Of a DNA stretch of 64,000 bases, positions 8,519 to 17,864 are shown in pieces. Source of the stretch: Lachnospiraceae bacterium (GTDB lineage Bacteria; Bacillota; Clostridia; Lachnospirales; Lachnospiraceae). The notes under the pieces were generated by a model. It searched no databases. It was not told the origin of the DNA and worked only from the letters and a program-made list of their open reading frames with translations. Every line of letters starts with the position of its first letter. The first letter of the stretch is position 1. Made by a program: the position numbers and the translations under genes. The DNA lies in NCBI GenBank assembly GCA_017540355.1, contig JAFYBE010000016.1:1-64000 (forward strand). The letters run 5' to 3'.

Positions 8519-8525
8519 GATACAA

Positions 8526-9257
8526 ATGAACACAGATCTTTTTACCACTGTAGCTGAGAACGCTATGTTCGTTCTCGAATTCTTAGGCATCGTCATTGCC
8601 GTTTTTCTCATCGCATACATATGTGAAAAATACGGACAGAAAAGAGACAACGAATCGGGCAAGACACCCGAGCGCATACTTACGACCAAAAAAGTCGTAG
8701 TTATCGGTATGTTTTCTGCGATAGCCACCGTATTAATGGTATTTGATTTCCCGGTACCCTTCGCTCCGCCTTTCTATAAGTTCGATTTTTCGGAACTTCC
8801 CGCTATGATAGCAGGTTTTGCATACGGACCTGTAGCAGGTGTTTTGGTGGAGTTTGTCAAGATTGTTCTTAAGGTACTGTTCAAGGGAACATCGACGGCT
8901 TTTGTCGGAGAATTGGCCAATTTCGTTATAGGATGCGGTCTGATACTTACATCATCAATCATATACCGAATCAACAAGACCAAGAAAACGGCAGTAATAT
9001 CATGTATAGCCGGTACGCTTGTAATAACGATAGTCGGAACATTATTTAATGCCTTCTATCTGCTCCCTGCTTTCTGCAAGCTCTACGGTATGCCTATGGA
9101 AGCAATCATAGGCATGGGTACCAAGGTCAATGCGGGTATCAATTCCGTTACAACCCTTGTGCTGTTCGCCGTGGCACCGCTTAACCTCTTAAAGGGCGCA
9201 GTAAACAGTATCATAACACTTTTGGTATACAAGCACCTTCGTAAGCTGATTAAATAG
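8526..9257 (+). CDS. ribU: Riboflavin ECF transporter substrate-binding subunit RibU
   Basis: 243 residues. It begins with an extra N-terminal helix (about 13-33), then the S-component core of five to six helices, starting KKVVVIGMFSAIATVLMVFDFPVPFAPPFYKFDFSELP (about 58-95), which matches the RibU signature near the riboflavin site. It binds riboflavin and depends on the shared EcfA/A'/T energising module encoded elsewhere. The FMN riboswitch directly upstream confirms the substrate. Ribosome site GAGGAGGA, start ATG at 8526. The N-terminal ~50 residues are longer than in classical RibU. Confidence 0.93.
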   Translation: MNTDLFTTVAENAMFVLEFLGIVIAVFLIAYICEKYGQKRDNESGKTPERILTTKKVVVIGMFSAIATVLMVFDFPVPFAPPFYKFDFSELPAMIAGFAYGPVAGVLVEFVKIVLKVLFKGTSTAFVGELANFVIGCGLILTSSIIYRINKTKKTAVISCIAGTLVITIVGTLFNAFYLLPAFCKLYGMPMEAIIGMGTKVNAGINSVTTLVLFAVAPLNLLKGAVNSIITLLVYKHLRKLIK

Positions 9258-9282
9258 TAGACAAACGATTATTTCATACAAA

Positions 9283-9309
9283 AAGAGCCGACGTAATACG
9301 TCGGCTCTT
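9283..9309. terminator. Bidirectional terminator between ribU and the chemoreceptor gene
   Basis: Perfect 11-bp stem AAGAGCCGACG (9283-9293) with its complement (9299-9309) and a TAATA loop. On the minus strand it is followed by TTTTTGTATG, so it is best suited to end the convergent chemoreceptor transcript. On the plus strand the tail is poorer in T. Confidence 0.85.
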
Positions 9310-9328
9310 CCTATTATCTTATATTCGA

Positions 9329-10849
9329 TTATGATCTGGCTTTAAGCTCCATTGCATCTTCATTAAGCAAATCTACCATGCCGTTGATATCCTGAACAAT
9401 CGTCTGATTCTGCTCACTGGCACAATGTGTCTCGGTAGCATGAGCCGTAACCTCTTCGGTAATGGATGATATGGTCTGAATGCTCTCCACAATCTCCTTA
9501 TTGGCCTGTGCAAGTTCAGTAACAACATCAGAAAGATGTGAAGAATGCTCCGAGATATTGTCCACGTTCTCGGCAATGAGTCTGAAGCTTTCTGCAGTAG
9601 CTTCCGCACACTTGCTCTCCTCTGCACCCGTCTCAATAAGCTCATTGATGGTAGTTATCATTGTTCCTACCTGAGAAGTAATATCGTTAATCAGATTAAC
9701 GATATTGTCGGTAGCTTCCGTGGTCTGACTTGCAAGACCTGATATCTCACTTGCAACTACGGCGAATCCTCTTCCCGCATCACCGGCTCTTGCAGCCTCA
9801 ATCGATGCATTAAGTGACAAAAGACTGGTCTCTGAAGCCACGTTAGTAATAAGATCCGTTATTGTGTTCATCTTGGAAGTGGTCTCTTTGAATACGTCCA
9901 AAACAGCCGCCACATCTTTACCCGCACGATCGACCTGTTCGGTGTACTTGGTCATCTGCTCAATATTCCTCTGACCGTCGTTAACCGCATCATTGGCTGA
10001 TGTGACATTGTCGTATATCGCCTTACTTGCTTCTTCGACATTGCCGATATGTGTCTGAATCTCTTCCGTCTTAACAAGCTGCCTCTGAACAGCATCGGCA
10101 GACTCGCCGGTACCCGTAGATACTTCCTCCATTGATGATACCGTCTGATCAACCGATGTCTGGAGACGCTCCATCTCGGTGCTTACGGTTCCAATCGTCT
10201 CGCTCATACGGGCCGATACACTGAGTATCTCATCCATAAGATCACGAGTCTTATTCTCCTGAAGCAAAAGTCTTGCCTTCCTTATCTCTTCAAATCTTAT
10301 GGTTCCCTTGGATACTGCAATAAGATAGATAGTAATCATTATTGTTACAAGTACCTGAATCTCCAAAGTAGCTGTAACCGCAGCCGCATCCTCTGCCTTT
10401 GAAATGGTGATTGCTGCACTTATGATATTCTCAAGACTCACCACTATACCCAGAATATATGTGGTCTTTAAATTATTAAACAGCGTAACCATGATCATCA
10501 TGGGTATCGCATATGTGAACACAAGATCATTCTGCGCCGTAAACAAGAGGAAAGTATACAGAAGTCCGTATCCCAAAGCCGTTATATGCAAAACAGCCTC
10601 CGCCTCTTTATTGGCGTTATATACTATCCAGTTAACTGCCACAGGTCCCATGGCGAATAATATCGTAAGTGCGATATATCCTACTGTTCTTGCCCCTTTA
10701 AAGACCTCAAGCACATATGCGGCACACATTATCGTACAAATAGCAGTATGTGCGATTATTATCGTCTTATTGGCTATAGCTGTCTCAGACTGTGCCGCCA
10801 AAACTTCCAGTTCCTTCAAGTCCTGCTTGGTAGTTGTATTCTCCGACAT
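9329..10849 (-). CDS. Methyl-accepting chemotaxis-type receptor with six-helix membrane input domain
   Basis: 506 residues. After a short cytosolic start (1-22) there are about six membrane helices (24-185) with very short loops and no extracellular sensory domain. A coiled coil leads to the signalling domain with the hairpin tip around [30 protein letters not shown] (about 338-367), the contact site for CheA and CheW. The missing periplasmic domain suggests sensing within the membrane or of cytosolic or energy state. No che genes are near, so it joins a chemotaxis system encoded elsewhere. A hydrophobic input instead of Cache or 4HB is uncommon but known in Clostridia. Confidence 0.85.
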   Translation of the reverse strand: MSENTTTKQDLKELEVLAAQSETAIANKTIIIAHTAICTIMCAAYVLEVFKGARTVGYIALTILFAMGPVAVNWIVYNANKEAEAVLHITALGYGLLYTFLLFTAQNDLVFTYAIPMMIMVTLFNNLKTTYILGIVVSLENIISAAITISKAEDAAAVTATLEIQVLVTIMITIYLIAVSKGTIRFEEIRKARLLLQENKTRDLMDEILSVSARMSETIGTVSTEMERLQTSVDQTVSSMEEVSTGTGESADAVQRQLVKTEEIQTHIGNVEEASKAIYDNVTSANDAVNDGQRNIEQMTKYTEQVDRAGKDVAAVLDVFKETTSKMNTITDLITNVASETSLLSLNASIEAARAGDAGRGFAVVASEISGLASQTTEATDNIVNLINDITSQVGTMITTINELIETGAEESKCAEATAESFRLIAENVDNISEHSSHLSDVVTELAQANKEIVESIQTISSITEEVTAHATETHCASEQNQTIVQDINGMVDLLNEDAMELKARS

Positions 10850-10901
10850 ATCATCCCTCCATCATATAATCTGTTCATCGAATCTGTTCCAAGTAACTCA
10901 A

Positions 10902-10941
10902 AATATACGTATATTGTATCAAAAAAGCACATCAGCCGCAA
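10902..10941 (-). promoter_or_regulatory. Extended -10 promoter with palindrome upstream of the chemoreceptor
   Basis: Minus strand: -35 TTGCGG (10936-10941), 17-bp spacer ending in TGA, -10 TACAAT (10913-10918), making an extended -10. A perfect 14-bp palindrome AATATACGTATATT (10902-10915) covers the end of the -10 and the expected start site. It is placed where a repressor operator would act. Confidence 0.45.
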
Positions 10942-10962
10942 GATATACGACATCGATGTGCT
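10926..10962 (-). terminator. Terminator of the secA-prfB-DUF975 run
   Basis: On the minus strand AGCACATC (10955-10962) pairs with GATGTGCT (10926-10933) and is followed by six T. The stem overlaps the last codons of the DUF975-like gene. The loop is long (21 nt), so strength is uncertain. Confidence 0.6.
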
Positions 10963-11773
10963 ATTCTGCAATGATTATGTCAATATTCTCTCCCTTGCCT
11001 CCGTCAACGCCCGCGATGTTCATATAATATTCCGTAAGCGTCATGCCCATATAAGGCTCTATATAGACTAACGCAACTCCAAGGCTTAACAATCCAAGCA
11101 AAATGATCGGAACAAAGCTTAATACAAGGTACAGATATGTTCCCAATCTGCCTTTCATCATATCACGGCTTTTCTGTATTACACCCATTGCGCTTTCATC
11201 CGGATAGTCAAGCATCACATAAAAACACTGCGCCGTAACCAGCCGTACGTAAATCGAACCTATAAGGCCGAGTATAATGAATATAACGAGCATAAACGTA
11301 AGCGGTATGTTGTGACTGTTAACAAGGCTGTTCTCCAATTGCTCGCCAAGGCCTATCGACGGGTCAATTCCCCCACCCTTATATATGAGCACAATAAGAG
11401 TAATAAATGCCGGTATCAGGAACAGTATACATTTGACAGCAATTAAAAACTGTACGATTATCGCTTTGTCGGCATGTCCCTTAAAGCCCTCAAAAATGTC
11501 GGTTATCTTAACCGGATCCTTACAGGCTATCTTCATGTACATTGCCTTCTCGCCCACGGTAAATACGGCTCCGATAAGCCCCGTTATTACAGAGATGGCA
11601 AAATACATAATCATACCCGTCACGGAACTTTGATCAACTACTTCCGCGGATATGCTTCCGACAATAAAATATATAAGCTGCACGATAAGTATGGCACCGA
11701 GCATGACCGTATACTTACCAAGCAGCTTCTCCCTTGCAATGCCTTTAAAATTGTTCTTAGGTCTGCAGTTCAT
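10961..11773 (-). CDS. DUF975-like integral membrane protein
   Basis: 270 residues with about six membrane helices. The start FKGIAREKLLGKYTVMLGAILIVQ resembles the DUF975 family opening (Ala-Lys..Leu..Gly-Lys-Tyr). A cytosolic loop DIFEGFKGHADKAI and a conserved late region YVMLDYPDESAMGVIQKSRDMMKGRLGTYLYL also fit that family. Its role is unknown; members are common in Firmicutes envelopes. It ends the operon that starts at ptb or secA, 6 nt after the HENEH protein gene. Confidence 0.8.
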   Translation of the reverse strand: MNCRPKNNFKGIAREKLLGKYTVMLGAILIVQLIYFIVGSISAEVVDQSSVTGMIMYFAISVITGLIGAVFTVGEKAMYMKIACKDPVKITDIFEGFKGHADKAIIVQFLIAVKCILFLIPAFITLIVLIYKGGGIDPSIGLGEQLENSLVNSHNIPLTFMLVIFIILGLIGSIYVRLVTAQCFYVMLDYPDESAMGVIQKSRDMMKGRLGTYLYLVLSFVPIILLGLLSLGVALVYIEPYMGMTLTEYYMNIAGVDGGKGENIDIIIAE

Positions 11774-11779
11774 TGGTAA

Positions 11780-12355
11780 TCAAGCCTTTATATCAAAATT
11801 CATTCCGGCCAGAAGGCCTCTGTCTTTATCCTTAAGATTCTTAACGTACGGATTCTCTTCATTGCCGTACTTAATCTTCGTCGTAGTGGTTCCGCCGGAT
11901 ACATACGTTCTTCCGCATTCCGGACAAATTGATGTATGGATAGCCACACTAGCCTGCAATACTTTGCCGTTGTTCTGCGCAGCTTTCTTGTACGCATTGG
12001 ATACATGCTCATTCTCATGAGCTCTGACTGCTGCTCCCGCCGATTCGGGAGATATATGCTGGGCAGTCTTAAAAGATACATTACCTTCGTCGGAGCCGTC
12101 CTGATACTTACGTTCCTTACAAGTCTCACACTCGGCCGGAGACGACTTCTTACCGGGTAAAACCTTGGTGGATTCTCCCGGATTAAGTATCGGCTTAACC
12201 TTACCGGCATCTTCAGGACCGCCCAAAGGCTTTACAGATCCGTCTATACCCGCACCGTTACCAAAGGCTGTACCAAAAGTACCGCCCACAGTATTATTCA
12301 TGCCGTTATATCCCGTCTTATATCCGACGAACGGATCCCAGCCTACAGGTACCAT
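11780..12355 (-). CDS. Putative zincin-like protein with HENEH motif
   Basis: 191 residues. The N-terminal 60 residues are Gly/Pro-rich and probably disordered. Two CxxC pairs (Cys76/Cys79 and Cys134/Cys137) flank a helix with His113-Glu-Asn-Glu-His117, which fits the HExxH zinc protease signature. The region SPESAGAAVRAHENEHVSNAY resembles the SprA-related putative metalloprotease group (HExxH followed by a helix rich in Ala). No signal peptide is seen. It lies between a membrane protein gene and a DUF975 gene, so a role in handling envelope proteins is possible but unproven. Protease activity is inference from the motif. Confidence 0.65.
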   Translation of the reverse strand: MVPVGWDPFVGYKTGYNGMNNTVGGTFGTAFGNGAGIDGSVKPLGGPEDAGKVKPILNPGESTKVLPGKKSSPAECETCKERKYQDGSDEGNVSFKTAQHISPESAGAAVRAHENEHVSNAYKKAAQNNGKVLQASVAIHTSICPECGRTYVSGGTTTTKIKYGNEENPYVKNLKDKDRGLLAGMNFDIKA

Positions 12356-12382
12356 ACAGACCTCCGTGTCTTCCTACCCATA

Positions 12383-12982
12383 TCATACAATAGTACTATT
12401 ATCATTATAACTCATTAACGCATAGCTTTGCAATCCCGTATCGGTCTTATCATCCTCTTCTTTATCCTCATCCTGTACGGGCTTAAGAGGATCGTTTGAG
12501 TTATACTTCGAAAGGTTATACGGGAGATTCTTGTATTCAAGATCAAGCGACCCGTCCAACATGTCTTTATACATATCATCCCAGGTCTGTCCGTAGGTGT
12601 CTTTAAACAGCTCATTGAGACTATTTTTAAAAGACCCGTTTGAAAACAAAAAAGTCACCGCAACCGCAATCATGACCGCATCAACCGCTATGGCCACTAT
12701 GCCCGTTGCAATGGCATTCTTGGCTTTGACATGCATATTACCGTCTCTGTCTCTTGATAAAAGCGCCAGAACTATGGCCGTCGCTCCTAAGATTAAAGCC
12801 GGATAGATAAGCATCGTAAACAGCGATACAACGGCAAGCACTCCCATTGTACTTGCAGCCTTGGCCATGGAATTGGGCATAACCGTACCCGCAGGGATAC
12901 TGCCGTCACCTCTTCCCGTCTCCTGCTCTGCGCCGCTTCCGGGTTTTCTCACATATGGACTGTTCTGTTCATAATCCCACAT
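12383..12982 (-). CDS. DUF4190-like membrane protein
   Basis: 199 residues. A Gly/Pro-rich cytosolic start (1-36) is followed by hydrophobic segments at about 44-75 (two helices, ASTMGVLAVVSLFTML and YPALILGATAIVLALL) and 88-112, then an acidic tail of about 85 residues containing WDDMYKDMLDG. The AxATGIVAIAV pattern after a charged loop (SRDRDGNMHVKAKNAIATG) is typical of DUF4190 proteins. Function unknown. It starts 5 nt after the prfB stop and precedes the HENEH gene. Confidence 0.65.
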   Translation of the reverse strand: MWDYEQNSPYVRKPGSGAEQETGRGDGSIPAGTVMPNSMAKAASTMGVLAVVSLFTMLIYPALILGATAIVLALLSRDRDGNMHVKAKNAIATGIVAIAVDAVMIAVAVTFLFSNGSFKNSLNELFKDTYGQTWDDMYKDMLDGSLDLEYKNLPYNLSKYNSNDPLKPVQDEDKEEDDKTDTGLQSYALMSYNDNSTIV

Positions 12983-12987
12983 AATGT

Positions 12988-14109
12988 CTATTTGCCTTCC
13001 GCACCGCCGTTATTGATATACTTAAGGTATCCGCCTATAAACGGATCCAAAGCTCCGTCCATTACCGCGTCCACGTTACCGCTCTCAACACCCGTACGAA
13101 GGTCTTTTACAAGCTTGTACGGCTGGAATACATAGGATCTTATCTGGTTGCCCCAGCCTATCTCGGTAACCTCGCCTCTGATGTCATCCAGCTTCTCTTT
13201 ATTTTCCTCTAACTTAAGCATATACAGCTTGCTCTTAAGCATCTGCATAGCCTTGTCCTTATTCATGTGCTGGCTTCGCTCATTCTGACACTGAACGACT
13301 ATTCCCGTAGGCAGGTGAGTGATACGAATAGCGGATGAAGTCTTATTGATATGCTGACCGCCCGCTCCGGAACTTCGGTACGTATCCACCCTGATATCGT
13401 CATCATTGACTTCTACGTCAAGATCCGCATCTATCTCGGGCATTACATCAAGCGAAACAAAAGATGTCTGCCTCTTGCCCTGTGCATTAAACGGCGAAAT
13501 ACGAACAAGTCTGTGAACGCCTTTTTCCGACTTTAAGTATCCGTATGCATTCTCTCCGTTGACCTGGAATGTGACCGATTTGATTCCCGCTTCGTCTCCG
13601 TCCAGATAATCAAGTACTTCTAACGAATAGCCCTTCTTCTCGGCCCATCTTGTATACATACGGTAAAGCATTGCCGCCCAGTCACAGCTTTCGGTACCGC
13701 CGGCGCCGGCATTAAGCTTAAGAATCGCATTATTCTTATCAAACTCTCCGGATAACAGCGTGCTTATACGGATATCCTCAAGCGCTTCCGTAAAAGCGTC
13801 CAGTTCTGCACGAATCTCGGGAATCAGACTTTCGTCCGCCTCCTCATAACCCATCTCTATAAGTGTCTCTATATCCTCATACTGAGTCTTGAGATTCTCG
13901 ATAGTCTCCACGGTATCCTTCATGTTCTTAAGATCCTTCATCTTTGCATTCGATGAGTCGGGATCGTCCCAGAACCCGGGAGCCTCCATCTCTCTTTCCA
14001 ATTCTTCTATTCTGGCTTTTTTGACATCAAGACCAAGAGACGCTTCTATCTCAGCAAGCGGCTCTTTGAATTTAGTCAGTTCGCCTTTCATCTGGTCAAG
14101 TTCTACCAT
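12988..14109 (-). CDS. prfB: Peptide chain release factor 2
   Basis: About 373 residues. The GGQ motif is in RSSGAGGQHINKTSSAIRITH, and an SPF stop-codon-reading tripeptide is present in VRISPFNAQGKR. Together they identify RF2, which recognises UGA and UAA. The coding frame is unbroken from the start; at the place where most prfB genes carry a programmed +1 frameshift (before D-x-KK-x-R), this gene reads SLGLDVKKARIEELE in frame. The longest frame begins at a TTG (14115), but the ATG two codons later is the better start. secA-prfB order is common in Firmicutes. Confidence 0.95.
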   Translation of the reverse strand: MVELDQMKGELTKFKEPLAEIEASLGLDVKKARIEELEREMEAPGFWDDPDSSNAKMKDLKNMKDTVETIENLKTQYEDIETLIEMGYEEADESLIPEIRAELDAFTEALEDIRISTLLSGEFDKNNAILKLNAGAGGTESCDWAAMLYRMYTRWAEKKGYSLEVLDYLDGDEAGIKSVTFQVNGENAYGYLKSEKGVHRLVRISPFNAQGKRQTSFVSLDVMPEIDADLDVEVNDDDIRVDTYRSSGAGGQHINKTSSAIRITHLPTGIVVQCQNERSQHMNKDKAMQMLKSKLYMLKLEENKEKLDDIRGEVTEIGWGNQIRSYVFQPYKLVKDLRTGVESGNVDAVMDGALDPFIGGYLKYINNGGAEGK

Positions 14110-14132
14110 AATCAAAACCTATAAAATCTGTA

Positions 14133-16706
14133 TTATACAAGCATACGTCCGTGACACTGCTTGTACTTCTTGCCGCTTCCGCAAGGGCAGGGATCGTTGG
14201 GATATACCTTGCCTTCGATTCTCTTAACGGGCTGCTTGGCAACCGAGTCATCCTTATTGGTTCCGGTAACCTTTGCAACCTGCTCACGTTCTACCTTTTC
14301 TTCGACTCTTACATGGCAAAGAAGCTTAACCGTCTCTTCTCTGATGGCATCGGTCATATCATCAAACATCTCATAACCGCTCATCTTGTATTCGACAACG
14401 GGATCTCTCTGTCCGTATGCCTGAAGTCCTATACCCTGTCGCAACTGATCCATATCGTCGATATGATCCATCCACTTACGGTCAATAGTCTTAAGCAGGA
14501 TAACTCGCTCAAGTTCTCTTATCATCTCGGCCTGAGGGAACTCAGCCTCTTTAGCCTCATAGAACTTGACTGCTTCTTCCTTAAGCTGCTGCTTTAATGC
14601 GCCCTTATTCTTTACGCTGAGTCTGTCCAAAGTAATTGGCTCAAGCGGGATGATAGGCAGAAGCTCCGTATTAAGATCCTTAAGATCCCATTCTTCCGGC
14701 TTATTGTCCTCACCGATTGTATTGTCCACGGTATTCTCAACAATATCCTGAAGCATCTTGTAGATAACGTCTCTCATGCTCTCGCCGTCAAGCACTCTGC
14801 GGCGCTCCGCATAGATTATCTCTCTCTGCTCATTGTTAACACGGTCATACTCAAGAAGATTCTTACGTATGCCGAAGTTGTTCATCTCTATCTTCTTCTG
14901 GGCATTCTCTATAGCATTACTCAACATCTTATGCTCGATTTCCTGCCCTTCGGGAATACCTAATGTATTGAACATATTGATCAGTCTCTCCGAACCGAAG
15001 AGTCTCATCAGATCGTCTTCCAAAGATATATAGAATTTGGATTCTCCGGGGTCACCCTGACGACCCGAACGACCTCTTAACTGATTGTCGATTCGTCTTG
15101 ACTCATGTCTCTCCGTACCGATTATCTTAAGTCCGCCCAGGCTCTTGACTTCATCATCAATCTTGATATCAGTACCACGACCTGCCATGTTGGTGGCGAT
15201 CGTTACCTTGCCCTTGCCGCCGGCATCAGCTACAATCTCAGCCTCAAGTTCATGGAACTTGGCATTCAGCACCTTATGCTCAATGCCCTGCTTGCGGAGC
15301 ATATTGGACAATTCTTCACTTGCCTCGATGGTAATCGTACCTACCAAAACGGGCTGCCCCTTTAAGTGAGCTTCCTTAACCGCTTCAACAATGGCATTTA
15401 ACTTCTCACGCCTTGTCTTATATACGGCATCCTGATGATCTATACGTATTACGGGACGGTTGGTCGGAATAACGATAACGTCCATCTCGTATATATCTCT
15501 GAACTCATGCTCCTCGGTAAGAGCCGTACCGGTCATGCCGGCCTTTTTCTCAAACTTATTAAAGAAATTCTGGAAAGTGATTGTAGCAAGCGTCTTGCTC
15601 TCACGCTTAACCTTGACGTGCTCCTTAGCCTCTATGGCCTGATGAAGTCCGTCCGAATATCTTCTTCCGGGCATTATACGTCCGGTAAACTCATCAACTA
15701 TTAAGACCTGATCGTCCTTTACAACGTAATCCTGATCCTTAAACATAAGATTATGAGCTCTCAAAGCCAGGATAATATTATGCTGTATTTCGATATTCTC
15801 GGGATCAGCCAGGTTCTCTATATGGAAGAACTGCTCAACCTTTGCAACACCCTGCTCGGTTAAGTTAAGGTTCTTATCCTTCTCATTGACGATAAAGTCT
15901 CCGGTTTCTTCCTGTACAACACCCATGATGATATCCATCTTGGAAAGATCCTCGACATCGTCTCCTCGCTGCATCTGACGTGCAAGTATATCGCAGGCTT
16001 CATACAGCTTTGTTGACTTGCCGCTCTGACCGGAAATGATAAGAGGAGTTCTTGCCTCATCGATAAGTACCGAGTCAACCTCGTCTATGATACAGTAGCT
16101 TAACTTACGCAACACGAGCTGTTCCTTGTAGATGACCATGTTGTCTCTTAAGTAATCAAAGCCCAACTCATTATTGGTAACATATGTTATGTCGCATCCG
16201 TATGCCTTCTGTCTCTCTTCGGGAGTCATTCCGGCAAGCACAACTCCGACATTTAATCCGAGGAAATTGTGCACCTGTCCCATAAGTTCGGCATCACGCT
16301 TTGCAAGATAATCATTGACGGTGACGATATATACGCCCTCACCTTTAAGTGCGTTAAGATATGCCGGACAGGTAGATACAAGGGTCTTACCTTCACCTGT
16401 ACGCATCTCTGCTATGCGTCCCTGATGAAGTATAATACCACCTATAAGCTGCACCCTGTAATGCTCCATTCCGAGGACTCTGGCCGCTGCCTCTCTTACT
16501 GTCGCAAAAGCTTCGGGCAAAAGATCGTCAAGGGTCTCTCCCGCTGCCAGTCTGTCCTTGTACTCTCTGGTCTTGGCTTTTAATTCGTCATCGCTCATCT
16601 CCTTAAATGTCGGTCTGAGCGCCTCTATCTTGTCTACTATCGGATATATTCGCTTAAGTTCTCTCTCGCTGTGTGTTCCGAAGAGTTTATCAACTATCTT
16701 ACTCAT
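14133..16706 (-). CDS. secA: Preprotein translocase ATPase SecA
   Basis: 857 residues, full length. Walker A region [31 protein letters not shown] (DEAD-like box and following), [19 protein letters not shown] and the C-terminal zinc-binding [19 protein letters not shown] are all present. It drives export of signal-peptide proteins through SecYEG. Ribosome site AAGGAG before ATG 16706. It lies 34 bp after buk, so it may partly depend on the ptb promoter or on a weak internal promoter. Confidence 0.98.
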   Translation of the reverse strand: MSKIVDKLFGTHSERELKRIYPIVDKIEALRPTFKEMSDDELKAKTREYKDRLAAGETLDDLLPEAFATVREAAARVLGMEHYRVQLIGGIILHQGRIAEMRTGEGKTLVSTCPAYLNALKGEGVYIVTVNDYLAKRDAELMGQVHNFLGLNVGVVLAGMTPEERQKAYGCDITYVTNNELGFDYLRDNMVIYKEQLVLRKLSYCIIDEVDSVLIDEARTPLIISGQSGKSTKLYEACDILARQMQRGDDVEDLSKMDIIMGVVQEETGDFIVNEKDKNLNLTEQGVAKVEQFFHIENLADPENIEIQHNIILALRAHNLMFKDQDYVVKDDQVLIVDEFTGRIMPGRRYSDGLHQAIEAKEHVKVKRESKTLATITFQNFFNKFEKKAGMTGTALTEEHEFRDIYEMDVIVIPTNRPVIRIDHQDAVYKTRREKLNAIVEAVKEAHLKGQPVLVGTITIEASEELSNMLRKQGIEHKVLNAKFHELEAEIVADAGGKGKVTIATNMAGRGTDIKIDDEVKSLGGLKIIGTERHESRRIDNQLRGRSGRQGDPGESKFYISLEDDLMRLFGSERLINMFNTLGIPEGQEIEHKMLSNAIENAQKKIEMNNFGIRKNLLEYDRVNNEQREIIYAERRRVLDGESMRDVIYKMLQDIVENTVDNTIGEDNKPEEWDLKDLNTELLPIIPLEPITLDRLSVKNKGALKQQLKEEAVKFYEAKEAEFPQAEMIRELERVILLKTIDRKWMDHIDDMDQLRQGIGLQAYGQRDPVVEYKMSGYEMFDDMTDAIREETVKLLCHVRVEEKVEREQVAKVTGTNKDDSVAKQPVKRIEGKVYPNDPCPCGSGKKYKQCHGRMLV

Positions 16707-16740
16707 AGTTCTCCTTGATTTCCGGATATTAAATCATGAA

Positions 16741-17808
16741 TTAATATTTCTTGGCTTCTTCCTCGCCGTTTAATACTCTTAAGCCGCCCTGTGCAAGCGC
16801 AAGAAGTTCGTCCTCACCGGGATATACCGTGAAGGGAGCTATCCACTCGCAGGCTTCCTTAAGTCCGGCTACAACAGCCTTATCATATGCGATTCCGCCG
16901 GTAACAACTATGGCATCAACCTTACCCTTTAATACACAGGCCATTGAACCTATGTCCTTAGTAACCTGATATATGAATGCATCTCTTACGGCCTTGGCCT
17001 TCTCATCGCCGGCATCAACCATCTTGTCAACATCACGCATATCGTTGGTTCCGACATATGCGTTAAATCCGCCGCCGCCGACAAACTTCTTATATACTTC
17101 TGCTTCCGTGTATTTTCCTGAGAAACACATCTTAATAAGTGCTCCGGAAGGAACGCTTCCTGCTCTCTCGGGTGAGAATGCGCCGTCTCCGTCAAGTGCG
17201 TTGAACACGTCAACTACCTGACCCTTAAGATGAGCACCTACGGATACTCCGCCGCCCATATGTACTACAACAAGGTTAAGGCTGTCATAAGACACACCCT
17301 TTTCCTTGGCATATCTCTTGGCAACAGCCTTCTGATTAAGTGCATGGAACACACTTGTACGGGGAAGTTCCGGAACGCCCGAATATCTTGCAACGTCGCT
17401 TAACTCATCTACAACAACGGGATCTACGATATAGCTGGGAACCCCGATCTCATCACCTATCTCACGTGCAAGGATTCCGCCTAAGTTAGAAGCATGCTGT
17501 CCCTGCTTTCCGATTTCAAGATCATGTAAAAGGTCATCCGTAACTTCGTAAGTACCGCCGGGAATGGGCTTAAGCATTCCGCCTCTGCCGACTACCATGT
17601 TAAGAGACTTGATATCAAAGTTCTTCTCCTTAAGAAGATTAACTATGATCTCCTTACGGAAATCCTTCTGATCTACAATTGTCGCATATCTTCCGATTTC
17701 TTCCGTAGAATGGCGGAGTGTCTCCTCAAACAAAAGATTCTCATCTTCAAAAACACCTATCTTTGTTGAAGTTGAACCGGGGTTTATAATAAGACTCTTA
17801 ATACTCAT
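16741..17808 (-). CDS. buk: Butyrate kinase
   Basis: 355 residues. The ASKHA-fold acetokinase family start [18 protein letters not shown] is present, with [38 protein letters not shown], and [10 protein letters not shown] near the end, all characteristic of butyrate kinase. It makes butyrate and ATP from butyryl phosphate as the last step of butyrate fermentation. The partner ptb lies 56 bp upstream in the same direction. Some homologues act on branched-chain acids, but the pairing favours butyrate formation. Confidence 0.95.
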   Translation of the reverse strand: MSIKSLIINPGSTSTKIGVFEDENLLFEETLRHSTEEIGRYATIVDQKDFRKEIIVNLLKEKNFDIKSLNMVVGRGGMLKPIPGGTYEVTDDLLHDLEIGKQGQHASNLGGILAREIGDEIGVPSYIVDPVVVDELSDVARYSGVPELPRTSVFHALNQKAVAKRYAKEKGVSYDSLNLVVVHMGGGVSVGAHLKGQVVDVFNALDGDGAFSPERAGSVPSGALIKMCFSGKYTEAEVYKKFVGGGGFNAYVGTNDMRDVDKMVDAGDEKAKAVRDAFIYQVTKDIGSMACVLKGKVDAIVVTGGIAYDKAVVAGLKEACEWIAPFTVYPGEDELLALAQGGLRVLNGEEEAKKY

Positions 17809-17864
17809 ATATTCATCCTTTCTTAATCTCTGTCCGTAAATGTACGGGCGTATACGAACCGTTC

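Noticed and set aside
8244..8525. Minus-strand frames across the ribU leader
   Set aside because: They run antisense through the FMN aptamer and promoter; the DNA conservation there is explained by the riboswitch.
14133..14210. Duplicate SEC-C coding region as a recombination repeat with 46245-46320
   Set aside because: The two stretches encode the same zinc motif and share several codons, but the match ends with the motif, as expected for a conserved domain.
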